A DNA stretch of 11,177 bases from Alphaproteobacteria bacterium. Its GTDB lineage: Bacteria; Pseudomonadota; Alphaproteobacteria; Paracaedibacterales; JAKBAR01. The DNA lies in contig JAIESS010000068.1 of assembly GCA_019745755.1 (NCBI GenBank), positions 1-11,177 of the forward strand. Reading direction: 5' to 3'. Below the pieces are notes generated by a model. The model had not been told where the DNA came from, ran no database searches, and saw only the letters and a list, made by a program, of their open reading frames with translations. This document shows, piece after piece, positions 1 to 7,264 of this stretch (position 1 is the stretch's first letter; every line of letters begins with the position of its first letter). Position numbers and translations under genes: made by a program.

Positions 1-32
1 GCCCGCTTAAGGCATTTGACAAAATTTCCCAC

Positions 33-44
33 AGTCCTAGGACT
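33..44. repeat. 12-bp perfect palindrome
   Basis: AGTCCTAGGACT is a perfect palindrome about 24 bp beyond the stop codon of the exported-protein gene that ends at 68. It is not followed by a T-run on either strand, so it does not look like an intrinsic terminator. It may be a protein-binding site or a chance occurrence. Confidence 0.4.
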
Positions 45-67
45 ATTGCGCCTGAGTTCTAGTCACA

Positions 68-1174
68 TTAATATTGAGAGGCCTTTGCTTTTGCCAACGC
101 AGCAACCGCCGCACTTTGGGCTTTTTTAGTAGCAAGCGATGGATGATTGCTATAATTAGCTTTGGCTCTCTCTAGTTCTTTCTCAGCAAGGGCAATAGGA
201 TCTTCTGATGTATTTTGGTGCGATGTGCTTTGCTGTGATTTTTTAAGATCTCTAGTCATGGAATTCATGGCACTGGAGAGATTTTTGGCTCCTTGAAGCA
301 AGCTTTCCTTTGAGTCTTTTCCTTTTTTTGGGCTTTCTGGTTGTGGAATGTTGATGTGTGGTAGAGTATCATCATTGTCAAAGGATGTGTCGAGATCACG
401 TAAGGCCTCCTCGGCATAATTTCGCCCAGAGTGCCAATCATCTTGTTTGCTTTTCCGAGGATCCTCAAGGTCTTTCAGAGAAGACTGTATATTGCTCGTA
501 TATTCGACAGGGGATCCCTTTGTCGGACGAGGGGGAGGGTTTTTAATTGTTGCAACTTGTTCATTACTCCCACAGATAGCATGCAATTCAAGATTTTTCA
601 TGTTAAGTGGCAAATTTCCCTTTTTTTTGACTGTACATAAAGGATACTTTATGTTGGTCATCATGGGAAATTCAGCATAATGAATAAGTTCCTCTTCTAC
701 AGTTCTTACAACACCACCCTTGTCTCTGATGATGTGCCACGTGCCATCTTTCTCGCGGCGTTTGAACTCAACCGTTGTTGCATTAATTGATGCATCCATA
801 AGCCACTCAAAGGAGTACTCTGCTCTTTCTTTTCCCCATAGTTTCTCTTTAACGATTTTGGCAATGGTACTTGAGTCAAATCCAGGATAGTTGTGACAAA
901 CACCCGCGACCATTGTTGCAAAATATTGCTGCTCTTTGGCAAGTTTCATTGCGTTTGGACTCCGTAAAATGCCGCCTTTAAGAAGTTTTTTCCCACACAG
1001 TTTATCCCATGCATCTTGGGCATTTTTTGCAGTATCGATAGCTTTAGTAATCTCTTTGGTGATAGGTAGAAGTACAGTTGACTCTCCTGTTGCAGCCTTT
1101 GTATTGCCTTCTCCATAAGAAAAAACCGTTGTTAAAAGTGTGCCAATAATGACGTTTTTAAAAATGTAGTGCAT
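68..1174 (-). CDS. exported protein of unknown function, 368 aa
   Basis: I do not recognise this protein. It starts with ATG and has a likely Sec signal peptide: residues 1-20 have a lysine at position 6 and a hydrophobic core (VIIGTLLTTVF), with possible cleavage near residue 20-23. Residues about 35-205 look like a folded domain and contain the protein's four cysteines (60, 93, 180, 201), which could form disulfides after export. A proline-rich linker (residues 212-220) follows, then a long charged, Ser/Asp/Lys-rich and probably disordered stretch (225-325). The C-terminus (about 326-366) is rich in Ala, Lys and Glu and probably helical or coiled coil. It lies 91 bp downstream of fliI on the same strand, in the place where fliJ is often found, but FliJ is a cytoplasmic coiled-coil protein of about 140 residues without a signal peptide, so this is not FliJ. 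A periplasmic, surface or secreted role is inference. Confidence 0.8.
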   Translation of the reverse strand: MHYIFKNVIIGTLLTTVFSYGEGNTKAATGESTVLLPITKEITKAIDTAKNAQDAWDKLCGKKLLKGGILRSPNAMKLAKEQQYFATMVAGVCHNYPGFDSSTIAKIVKEKLWGKERAEYSFEWLMDASINATTVEFKRREKDGTWHIIRDKGGVVRTVEEELIHYAEFPMMTNIKYPLCTVKKKGNLPLNMKNLELHAICGSNEQVATIKNPPPRPTKGSPVEYTSNIQSSLKDLEDPRKSKQDDWHSGRNYAEEALRDLDTSFDNDDTLPHINIPQPESPKKGKDSKESLLQGAKNLSSAMNSMTRDLKKSQQSTSHQNTSEDPIALAEKELERAKANYSNHPSLATKKAQSAAVAALAKAKASQY

Positions 1175-1199
1175 GGATTTATTCTTTTCTATACCCGTT

Positions 1200-1205
1200 A
1201 TTATA
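1200..1205 (-). promoter_or_regulatory. possible -10 box for the 368-aa exported protein
   Basis: A perfect TATAAT on the minus strand lies 25 bp upstream of the ATG at 1174, in AT-rich intergenic DNA. No convincing -35 sits 16-18 bp further upstream; TTAACT is 20 bp away. The gene may therefore have its own promoter rather than depend on fliI, but AT-rich DNA makes such hexamers common. Confidence 0.3.
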
Positions 1206-1265
1206 ATTTATTGTAGGTATAAAAAAGTTAATATTTTATGAAGAAATCCAAAAAACAGTTTCCAT

Positions 1266-2615
1266 CTATCCCTCTAGAATCAATTCTAATTGAGCAAACG
1301 TATTACTGAGAGATGTGTGTTCGTGGGGCTTTTGAGAGAAAAATGTTGTAAAAGCTGGGTAGAGGCGAATGGCCTCATCAACATCAGGATTGCTTCCTTG
1401 TGTGTAGGCACCGAGACGAATGAGTTCTGCCATATCATCATAGGTGGCAAGAATTTTTTTAGCTGCCAGGACGAGATCTTTTTGATGCTTCGTTTGAGCT
1501 GTGCTGGCGAGTCTTGAAATGCTTTTAAGAACATTTACAGCAGGGTAAAGACCACGCTCTGCAAGGGATCTATCTAAGACAATATGCCCATCAAGAAGAC
1601 CTCGCACAGCGTCAGCAATGGGTTCATTATGATCATCACCATCAACAAGGACACTGAACAGTCCTGTGATAGTGCCGCCGCCCATGACAGTGTCTGTATC
1701 TGTTTCTAAACCAGGCCCTGCGCGCTCACACAGCTGTGCGAGCTCAAAAAATGTGCTCGGGGGGTAGCCTTTTGTTGTGGGCGGTTCTCCTGCAGACAGG
1801 CCAATCTCTCTCTGAGCCATGGCAAAACGGGTCACACTGTCAATAATGCATAAGACGCTTAAACCGAGGTCTCTAAAATATTCTGCAATGGTAAGTGTTG
1901 TATAGGCTGCTTGACGACGAGCAAGCGGGGGCTCATCGGATGTGGCGAGGACCATAACACTTTTTTGAAGCCCTTCTGCTCCAAGGGTATCTTCAATAAA
2001 TTCACGGACTTCACGGCCACGCTCTCCAATAAGCCCAATGACACACACATCACAATTCGTATAGCGGGCTAACATGGAGAGAAGTACGGATTTTCCTACG
2101 CCAGATCCAGCAAAAATACCAAGACGCTGTCCTTTGCAGGCTGTTGTGAAAGCATTGAGGGATCTAATTCCAAGATCAAGAGGTGTCATTAATTTAAGGC
2201 GTTTAGGTGCGGGGAGAGGGGGGCGCTTTGTTGCAACATGCTCACTGCCAAGGGGCAGGGAACCTTTGTCATCCAAAGGTTCCCCTAGGCTATTAATGAC
2301 ACGCCCCTTCCATTCGAGGTTTGGCGCAATCATGAGGGGGGTGCGTGCGTAGATAATAAGATCTCCAACACTCAGCCCCATGACGGATCGTGCAAGAAGA
2401 ATGACTGCCCTATTTTTTTTGAGGGCAATGACTTCGCCATGATAGGTGTCATTATTCTTTGCAATGGTGACTGACGATCCAATACAAATGTCTTGATGAT
2501 CGCCAGATCCCATCACCGACATGCCTTGAATATCCGTAATTTTACCAGTGATAGTATACGGTGCGATGGTCTCAAACGTTCGTATAAGATGGTGTAAGGG
2601 GGAGGATAATGTCAT
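1266..2615 (-). CDS. fliI: flagellum-specific export ATPase FliI
   Basis: FliI is the hexameric ATPase of the flagellar type III export apparatus. It works at the cytoplasmic face of the basal body with FliH and FliJ to deliver rod, hook and filament subunits. The 449-residue length is normal for the family. Visible hallmarks are the N-terminal beta-barrel-like region (1-95), Walker A AGSGVGKS (169-176), the GERGREV segment with the catalytic glutamate (E198), Walker B ending IIDS (D259), and YPAVNVLKSISR with the probable arginine finger R368. The related virulence ATPase SctN is possible, but the sequence reads as an alphaproteobacterial FliI and lies next to ctrA, a known regulator of flagellar genes in this class. 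The ATG at 2615 has no clear Shine-Dalgarno sequence. No fliH, fliJ or other flagellar gene is in the window, so it is either a lone locus or a remnant of a dispersed flagellar set. The reading frame is intact with all key residues, arguing for a working protein. Confidence 0.95.
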   Translation of the reverse strand: MTLSSPLHHLIRTFETIAPYTITGKITDIQGMSVMGSGDHQDICIGSSVTIAKNNDTYHGEVIALKKNRAVILLARSVMGLSVGDLIIYARTPLMIAPNLEWKGRVINSLGEPLDDKGSLPLGSEHVATKRPPLPAPKRLKLMTPLDLGIRSLNAFTTACKGQRLGIFAGSGVGKSVLLSMLARYTNCDVCVIGLIGERGREVREFIEDTLGAEGLQKSVMVLATSDEPPLARRQAAYTTLTIAEYFRDLGLSVLCIIDSVTRFAMAQREIGLSAGEPPTTKGYPPSTFFELAQLCERAGPGLETDTDTVMGGGTITGLFSVLVDGDDHNEPIADAVRGLLDGHIVLDRSLAERGLYPAVNVLKSISRLASTAQTKHQKDLVLAAKKILATYDDMAELIRLGAYTQGSNPDVDEAIRLYPAFTTFFSQKPHEHTSLSNTFAQLELILEG

Positions 2616-2658
2616 GCACTATAACCATCGAGATGTTCTTATGATGCTCTTAATGACT

Positions 2659-2698
2659 ATTGTGTGAGGGACGCATCAAAAAGTAAAGAAATGGTTAA
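2659..2698 (-). promoter_or_regulatory. candidate CtrA-controlled promoter of fliI
   Basis: Read on the minus strand, 2698-2683 is TTAACCATTTCTTTAC. This matches the CtrA consensus TTAA-N7-TTAAC at all but one position, and its first eight bases are TTAACCAT, reported as a CtrA half-site in Caulobacter. The second half overlaps a possible -35 (TTTACT, 2687-2682), which is 17 bp from a possible -10 (CACAAT, 2664-2659). Transcription would start near 2652, giving a leader of about 36 nt before the fliI ATG. CtrA boxes overlapping the -35 are typical of CtrA-activated flagellar promoters. The site was found by eye and is not tested. Confidence 0.5.
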
Positions 2699-2713
2699 TT
2701 TTTAAGAAAAGAA

Positions 2714-2729
2714 AAATAAATATTTATTT
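2714..2729. repeat. 16-bp perfect AT palindrome between fliI and ctrA
   Basis: AAATAAATATTTATTT is a perfect palindrome with no spacer, lying between the two divergent promoters. It consists only of A and T. It could be a dimeric regulator or nucleoid-protein site, but low-complexity DNA makes chance palindromes more likely. Confidence 0.45.
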
Positions 2730-2733
2730 GGGT

Positions 2734-2776
2734 TTATCTAAAATTTTTTGTTAGCATAAAATTAAACAGTGTTAAC
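2734..2776 (+). promoter_or_regulatory. candidate ctrA promoter with overlapping CtrA-like motif
   Basis: TTATCT (2734-2739) and TAAAAT (2757-2762) are separated by 17 bp, giving a plausible sigma70 promoter with transcription starting near 2769. TTAA (2762-2765) and TTAAC (2772-2776) are separated by 6 bp, one short of the CtrA consensus N7, and cover the -10 and start site. Bound CtrA here would be expected to repress, so negative autoregulation is possible. The N6 spacing weakens the case, since the same TTAA-N6-TTAA arrangement also appears inside the coding region near 4070. Confidence 0.4.
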
Positions 2777-2792
2777 AACGGAAAAAATGGCC

Positions 2793-3536
2793 ATGCGTAT
2801 TCTGCTTATTGAAGATGATTCAGCGACGGCAAGGATCCTAGAAACAACCTTGAAATCAGAGGGTTTTGTCATTGATATTACCGATCTCGGCGAGGATGGT
2901 CTTGAGATTGGTAAAATCTACGAATACGATGCCATCATTCTTGATTTAGTCCTGCCTGATATGAATGGCTATGAGGTTCTCAAACGCCTGCGTGCTTCCA
3001 ATATTCGTACTCCTATATTAATTTTATCAGGATTGTCTGAGATTGATGATAAGGTTAAGGGGCTTGGTTTTGGTGCCGACGATTATTTGACCAAACCGTT
3101 TAATCGTGTTGAGCTTTTAGCTCGTCTGCATGCCATTGTACGCAGATCACGCGGTCATTCGGAATCCATGATTCGAACAGGGCGCCTCCTTGTGAATCTT
3201 CAAAGCCGTACTGCCAGTGTCGATGGCAACACACTTCACTTAACAGGCAAAGAATATGCTATTCTCGAGCTACTTTCCTTGCGTAAAGGAAATACGTTAA
3301 CAAAGGAAATGTTCTTGAACCACTTGTATGGTGGTATGGACGAGCCAGAACTCAAAATTATTGACGTATTTATTTGTAAGCTACGTCGTAAATTGTCCGA
3401 TGCCCTTGAGAACGATGATTATATTCAAACCGTATGGGGCAGGGGGTATGTTCTTCGTGATCCTGAAGCTTATGATGAACCCATCACTGCAGCGGTTCTT
3501 AAAGCTCAAAAAGCCCTTGGTCTTATAGGAGGGTAA
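2793..3536 (+). CDS. ctrA: cell-cycle response regulator CtrA
   Basis: CtrA is the OmpR-family master regulator of alphaproteobacteria; it controls flagellar and division genes and in Caulobacter blocks replication initiation. From the ATG at 2793 the protein is 247 residues and begins MRILLIEDDSAT, aligning with the Caulobacter N-terminus. The receiver domain (1-118) has the acidic pair D8/D9, phospho-acceptor D51, S79 and K101. The winged-helix domain (about 126-223) contains the highly conserved block from the TGKEY motif (151-155) through the recognition helix (about 182-201) to GRGYVLRDP. In-frame starts at 2787 (ATG) and 2769 (GTG) are possible, but the GTG coincides with the predicted transcription start, and homology favours 2793. 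No strong Shine-Dalgarno is seen. The tail after LRDP is about 25 residues and ends IGG; Caulobacter CtrA ends in Ala-Ala, which is recognised by ClpXP. The gene is divergent from fliI. Confidence 0.97.
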   Translation: MRILLIEDDSATARILETTLKSEGFVIDITDLGEDGLEIGKIYEYDAIILDLVLPDMNGYEVLKRLRASNIRTPILILSGLSEIDDKVKGLGFGADDYLTKPFNRVELLARLHAIVRRSRGHSESMIRTGRLLVNLQSRTASVDGNTLHLTGKEYAILELLSLRKGNTLTKEMFLNHLYGGMDEPELKIIDVFICKLRRKLSDALENDDYIQTVWGRGYVLRDPEAYDEPITAAVLKAQKALGLIGG

Positions 3537-3716
3537 AGTATCCTATGCCAAAATTTAAAAATCCTTGATATTATAAGAATGTTCCAGAGCTTTATCGTGC
3601 TGTAAGCCATAGGATTTTTGAATACAGATTTTTTAAAGGGCCATGAGATTATCAACGTTCTTGTATATTTTAATAGTATTTAAAAAAACCATCTCAATAT
3701 GAAAGATCTTGGGTAT
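3537..3716. other. convergent intergenic region with nested inverted repeats
   Basis: ctrA and the 604-residue exported protein converge here. ATCCTATG (3540-3547) pairs with CATAGGAT (3608-3615), and AAAAATCC (3557-3564) pairs with GGATTTTT (3612-3619); the two right arms overlap, so the stems are mutually exclusive. Loops of 60 and 47 nt are too long for standard intrinsic terminators. No open frame, tRNA or recognised RNA is seen in the 180 bp. Confidence 0.4.
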
Positions 3717-5531
3717 TTATTTCTCCTTTGTTGCTGTAAAAATGACATAATCCATCTGAGATCGTATATCCTCGAAGGGCATTTTTTTATCAAAGCCTAC
3801 AAAAATCTGTCCCTTTCCAAAAATATTTTCAAGGAATGAGACGGTGTGTGGAATAAGTCTTTTTTTCAGGAAATGCTTTTTAAATGCATGACGTTCATGC
3901 GTTAGAAGGTGATCTTCTATAGCATTTTTCATACCTAAATCCTCCTTCTTGTAAAGAAAATCATGAAGATTTGCATTAATAACGTTTATCAGAGAATCAT
4001 CTAAAGAAAGTTTTATTTTTGTATATCCTGCATTAAAGAAATAAGTGAGCCCACTATTTATTCTTTTAATATTAAACTCCGTTAATTTTCCCTCAGTATA
4101 CACGTCGTCAGAAAGTGCTCTGACAAGAATCAGTTGCCCCATAATATGCTCGATATCATCATTCTTTCCATACTGCGATTTAAAAATTTGGGGAATAGGA
4201 ATTCCTTCAAAGATAAGCCTATCCATTTTGTCTAAGTTGAGTTTTTGACTAAGCTCATTTTCAAATTCAGCCAAAGATTGATCGATATGTCCCTGAGGCA
4301 TTGCCCAGTCATAATGGATGGGAAGAACCAATGTGCCGCTTGGTTTTATGGTTTGGTGTAATAAACTGAAATGTTCAGGTGACCATTCTTTAATGAATAG
4401 CGATGGTGTTTCCACATCAAACACAATGGTTTGGAATTTATTTGGACACTGTTCTGCGAGCACTTTTAGATCCTCTAAGGACAAAGAACTCTTAAGTACG
4501 TGAGAATTCGTGGAAGTACGATTTCTATCAACTTGAATCCATGTATTATTGAAGCGCTCTGGTTTTTCGTTCACATCAACGACCACAACAAGAGATGTTG
4601 AGCTATCAGCCCGCAAATGCTGTATTTGTTCTGGGAGAGTTTGCCTTGGAGCATTCTCAAATGACATCTCAGGTATTACGGGCTGTATGGCAGGAATAGT
4701 AATATTCTCCGTTGGAGATACCTTTTTCCCGACAAATACGCTCACATAGGGTGGGTTGCTTAATCGCCCTTCATTTTCAGGGAATGGAAGTCTGCGCTTA
4801 GTCAAAATGTCTACATTTCCATACCCAAAGATTTTTTCCAAGAGAGGTATCTGATTTTTATTGCGGATTTCATCGACAATCTTTTTCTGCACGGGGGCGG
4901 TGTTTTCATTAATATCCCATGTGCCATTAATTTTAGGGAGCCTCAGAACAGGGTCCAAGAGGTCGTGGTGATCCATTAGGTGGGATATTTCTACAAAATC
5001 ATTGATAACCTTTTCAGCTGTCATACCTGACCATTTATCAGAATTTTGATAATCCGCTTCCATACAATATTGCCAAGGCAGCCAAAAGGATCCTCCCATT
5101 TTAAGGGCACCATGAATCGCCTTGAGATGATGCAAGCCAAACCTCTTGAGATACGTTGGGACTTCTGCATCGAAGGCAATAGTGTGAAATGTATTTGGGA
5201 AATTTTTGGCGAGCGCCACAAGTTCATCAACACTATTAAAACTCAGTGCAAGAGCACGATTATTAGCCTTTGGCTGATCAAGATCTACAAAAATCCATGA
5301 TTTGTCAAATCGATCCACACCTTCTTCACCTGCATTCACACCAAAAACAAGTTGCGGCGCTATGCCAGAATTTTCAAGACCTTCAATATACTTTTTGACA
5401 CGTGCAATGTGGCTGGTCAAAGCTTCTATTCTTTGCTGGCTTTGTTGAGTCTCTGAAGGAGAATCCATTGCCGATAGGTTTGAGATGCAGCAAACCATTA
5501 AAGAAAGAATGATACGTATTGTGTAGATCAC
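3717..5531 (-). CDS. exported protein with duplicated methyltransferase-like domain
   Basis: I do not recognise a named family. The 604-residue product starts with GTG at 5531; an AAGG lies about 12 nt upstream, and a nearby ATG is out of frame. Residues 1-21 look like a Sec signal peptide (Arg-6, hydrophobic core, cleavage after LSA). A short helical segment (about 28-53) leads into two related halves, about 60-271 and 314-600. Each has a beta-strand opening (LVFGVNAGEE / LVVVVDVNEK), then RF-x-x-(S/T)WI-x-VD, an FxTI(A/V)FD strand (115-121 / 366-372), a helix and a G-T/S-x-x-LP strand (GGSFWLP 146-152, SGTLVLP 398-404). Each closes with a LE-x-IFG-x-G segment (231-238 / 567-574) and a strand (VSVFVGKK / YVIFTATK). 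This order resembles class I SAM-dependent methyltransferases, but the glycine-rich SAM loop is degraded in both halves, so binding and catalysis are doubtful. Export also argues against normal SAM chemistry. A surface or secreted effector role is inference. Confidence 0.8.
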   Translation of the reverse strand: MIYTIRIILSLMVCCISNLSAMDSPSETQQSQQRIEALTSHIARVKKYIEGLENSGIAPQLVFGVNAGEEGVDRFDKSWIFVDLDQPKANNRALALSFNSVDELVALAKNFPNTFHTIAFDAEVPTYLKRFGLHHLKAIHGALKMGGSFWLPWQYCMEADYQNSDKWSGMTAEKVINDFVEISHLMDHHDLLDPVLRLPKINGTWDINENTAPVQKKIVDEIRNKNQIPLLEKIFGYGNVDILTKRRLPFPENEGRLSNPPYVSVFVGKKVSPTENITIPAIQPVIPEMSFENAPRQTLPEQIQHLRADSSTSLVVVVDVNEKPERFNNTWIQVDRNRTSTNSHVLKSSLSLEDLKVLAEQCPNKFQTIVFDVETPSLFIKEWSPEHFSLLHQTIKPSGTLVLPIHYDWAMPQGHIDQSLAEFENELSQKLNLDKMDRLIFEGIPIPQIFKSQYGKNDDIEHIMGQLILVRALSDDVYTEGKLTEFNIKRINSGLTYFFNAGYTKIKLSLDDSLINVINANLHDFLYKKEDLGMKNAIEDHLLTHERHAFKKHFLKKRLIPHTVSFLENIFGKGQIFVGFDKKMPFEDIRSQMDYVIFTATKEK

Positions 5532-5582
5532 AACATTATCGCCTTTTAATTTATTCGATATGAAATCAAAATAACACCTAAC

Positions 5583-5597
5583 TTAACTTTTGGTAAA
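5583..5597. promoter_or_regulatory. weak CtrA-box-like motif between divergent genes
   Basis: TTAA-CTTTTGG-TAAA on the plus strand (TTTA-N7-TTAA on the minus) differs from the CtrA consensus at one position. It lies 52-66 bp upstream of the GTG of the exported 604-residue protein and about 50 bp upstream of the lysS -10. No good -10 at the expected distance was found on the minus strand. It is a weak candidate only. Confidence 0.2.
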
Positions 5598-5625
5598 TAT
5601 CCCTTTCCCGCATCCCTCTTTCTCC

Positions 5626-5653
5626 TTCATATATTCTAAAAAGGCGCTATAAT
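5626..5653 (+). promoter_or_regulatory. candidate lysS promoter
   Basis: TTCATA (5626-5631) and a perfect TATAAT (5648-5653) are separated by 16 bp. Transcription would start near 5660, leaving a leader of only about 15 nt before the ATG at 5675. No T-box or other leader structure fits in that space. Confidence 0.5.
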
Positions 5654-5674
5654 GGCCGCACACATAACGTATGA

Positions 5675-7240
5675 ATGATAGATGAAATGATAGATTATCA
5701 AAACTCGAAGGCATGGCCGTTTGTTGAGGCAAAGAAGATAGTGGAGCAGATGGCCGGACATACGCCTTCTAAGGGGCATGTGTTGTTTGAGACGGGGTAC
5801 AGTCCCTCGGGTTTGCCTCATATTGGCACATTCGGGGAAGTTTTACGCACGAGTATGGTCCGTCATGCATTTTCGAAAATATCCGATATACCCTCCCGTC
5901 TGTTTGCCTTTTCTGATGATATGGATGGCTTTCGTAAAGTGCCGGATAATCTGCCCAATCAAGACATGCTGCACAAGCACATGAATCTTCCTCTCACAAA
6001 GGTTCCCGATCCTTTTGGGGAATATGAGAGCCTTGGCCATCATAATAATGCCATGTTACGTCGATTTCTGGATTCTTTTGGTTTTGAGTACGAGTTTCAA
6101 AGTGCCACGGATTGGTACACAAGTGGACGCTTTGATGAAGTGCTCATGCTTGTGCTGACTCACTATGATGCCATTATGGATGTGATGCTACCGAGCCTTC
6201 GTGCGGAGCGTCAGGCGACCTATAGCCCATTCCTTCCTTTGTGCCCGCGCACTGGCGCAGTCCTTCAAGTCCCCATTATCCACCGCGATGCGAAGGCTGG
6301 GACCGTGACGTATCCTGATCCCGATTCCGGTAAATATGTTGAAGTCCCTGTGACGGGTGGTCATTGTAAATTACAATGGAAAGTGGACTTTGCTGCCCGT
6401 TGGCGTGCCTTTGACGTGGATTATGAAATGAGTGGAAAGGATCACATTGATACGGTGAAACTTTCCAGTCAAATCTGTCGTATTTTGGGTGGAAAACCAG
6501 CCTCAAACCTTATTTATGAGCTATTTCTTGATGAACAGGGGCAAAAAATATCCAAGTCCAAAGGGAATGGTCTTACCATTGATGAGTGGCTGGCTTATGC
6601 GCCTGAGGAAAGCCTTGCCTATTACATGTTCCAGTCGCCGCACAAGGCCAAGCGTTTGTATTTTGATGTGATTCCGAAAAATGTGGATGAGTATTTGACT
6701 CAGTTCACAAAATATGGGGAGCAAGATGCACAGATCCAGCTTGATAACCCCATCTATCACATTCATCAGGGGCATCTTCCGGACATTCATGTTCCCCTCA
6801 GTTTCAATATCCTTCTCAACCTTGCCTCTGTTGTGAATTGTGAGGATCCAAGCATTTTATGGGGCTTTGTGAGTAAGCATGTGAAGGGTGTATCAAAGGA
6901 GAGTCATCCTTATCTGGATAAGCTTATCCAGTATGCTGTGAAGTATTATCATGATTTTATTGCTCCTCATAAACATTACAGGGCCCCCACGGACATGGAG
7001 CGATCAGCATTGAATGATCTTTGTGCTGAGCTTCAAAAAGCTGATAAAGATGCGGATGAGTCGGCTCTCCAAGCCATCGTGTTTGAGGTGGGTAAGCGTC
7101 ATGCGTTTGCGGAATTACGCGCTTGGTTTGGTACCCTGTATGAGGTACTCTTGGGGCAAAAGGAAGGACCGCGTTTTGGTTCTTTCATTGCGGTCTATGG
7201 CGTTGAGGAGACTGTGACATTGATTCAGAGTAAGGTGTAA
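5675..7240 (+). CDS. lysS: class I lysyl-tRNA synthetase
   Basis: This enzyme charges tRNA-Lys with lysine in the cytoplasm. It is the class I (archaeal-type, LysK) form, unrelated in fold to the class II LysRS of most bacteria; class I is the usual form in alphaproteobacteria. The 521-residue length is normal. The Rossmann catalytic core shows PSGLPHIGT with the HIGH-type motif (HIGT, 49-52) and the KMSKS-type motif KISKSKGNG (291-299). The helical C-terminal half (about 350-521) fits the anticodon-binding region. Two in-frame starts lie close together: ATG 5675 and ATG 5687, both inside a direct repeat ATGATAGAT spaced by GAA. Neither has a strong Shine-Dalgarno sequence, so the start is uncertain by four residues. 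An ATG at 5671 is out of frame and stops after four codons. The gene converges on tRNA-Gly, with 24 bp between them and no clear terminator. Confidence 0.96.
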   Translation: MIDEMIDYQNSKAWPFVEAKKIVEQMAGHTPSKGHVLFETGYSPSGLPHIGTFGEVLRTSMVRHAFSKISDIPSRLFAFSDDMDGFRKVPDNLPNQDMLHKHMNLPLTKVPDPFGEYESLGHHNNAMLRRFLDSFGFEYEFQSATDWYTSGRFDEVLMLVLTHYDAIMDVMLPSLRAERQATYSPFLPLCPRTGAVLQVPIIHRDAKAGTVTYPDPDSGKYVEVPVTGGHCKLQWKVDFAARWRAFDVDYEMSGKDHIDTVKLSSQICRILGGKPASNLIYELFLDEQGQKISKSKGNGLTIDEWLAYAPEESLAYYMFQSPHKAKRLYFDVIPKNVDEYLTQFTKYGEQDAQIQLDNPIYHIHQGHLPDIHVPLSFNILLNLASVVNCEDPSILWGFVSKHVKGVSKESHPYLDKLIQYAVKYYHDFIAPHKHYRAPTDMERSALNDLCAELQKADKDADESALQAIVFEVGKRHAFAELRAWFGTLYEVLLGQKEGPRFGSFIAVYGVEETVTLIQSKV

Positions 7241-7264
7241 TTAACTATAAACTCATCACAAAAA

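Noticed and set aside
1..62. Plus-strand open frame running in from the left edge and ending with TAG at 60-62 (reads PLKAFDKISHSPRTIAPEF)
   Set aside because: It could be the C-terminus of a gene convergent with the 368-residue exported protein, but only 19 codons are visible, no family is recognisable, and another frame is also open there.
1275..1288. TAGAAT-CA-ATTCTA inverted repeat at the end of fliI
   Set aside because: It lies within the last codons of fliI, has a 2-nt loop and AT-rich arms, and no T-run follows, so it is not a credible terminator.
2074..2352. 92-codon plus-strand open frame opposite fliI
   Set aside because: It is antisense to the conserved FliI nucleotide-binding region, and its Arg/Pro-rich translation is typical of a shadow frame.
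2769..2792. Upstream GTG and ATG starts for ctrA adding eight or two residues
   Set aside because: The GTG coincides with the predicted transcription start, and CtrA proteins begin at the MR(I/V)LLIEDD segment, so 2793 was preferred. ATG 2787 cannot be excluded.
4060..4090. TTAA-N6-TTAA motif resembling a CtrA site
   Set aside because: It lies inside the coding region of the 604-residue protein and has the wrong spacing; it shows that near-CtrA motifs arise by chance in this AT-rich DNA.
3717..5531. Possible lipoprotein signal (Cys14/Cys15) in the 604-residue protein
   Set aside because: The residues before the cysteines (LMV) do not fit the lipobox, which needs a small residue just before Cys; a normal Sec cleavage after LSA fits better.
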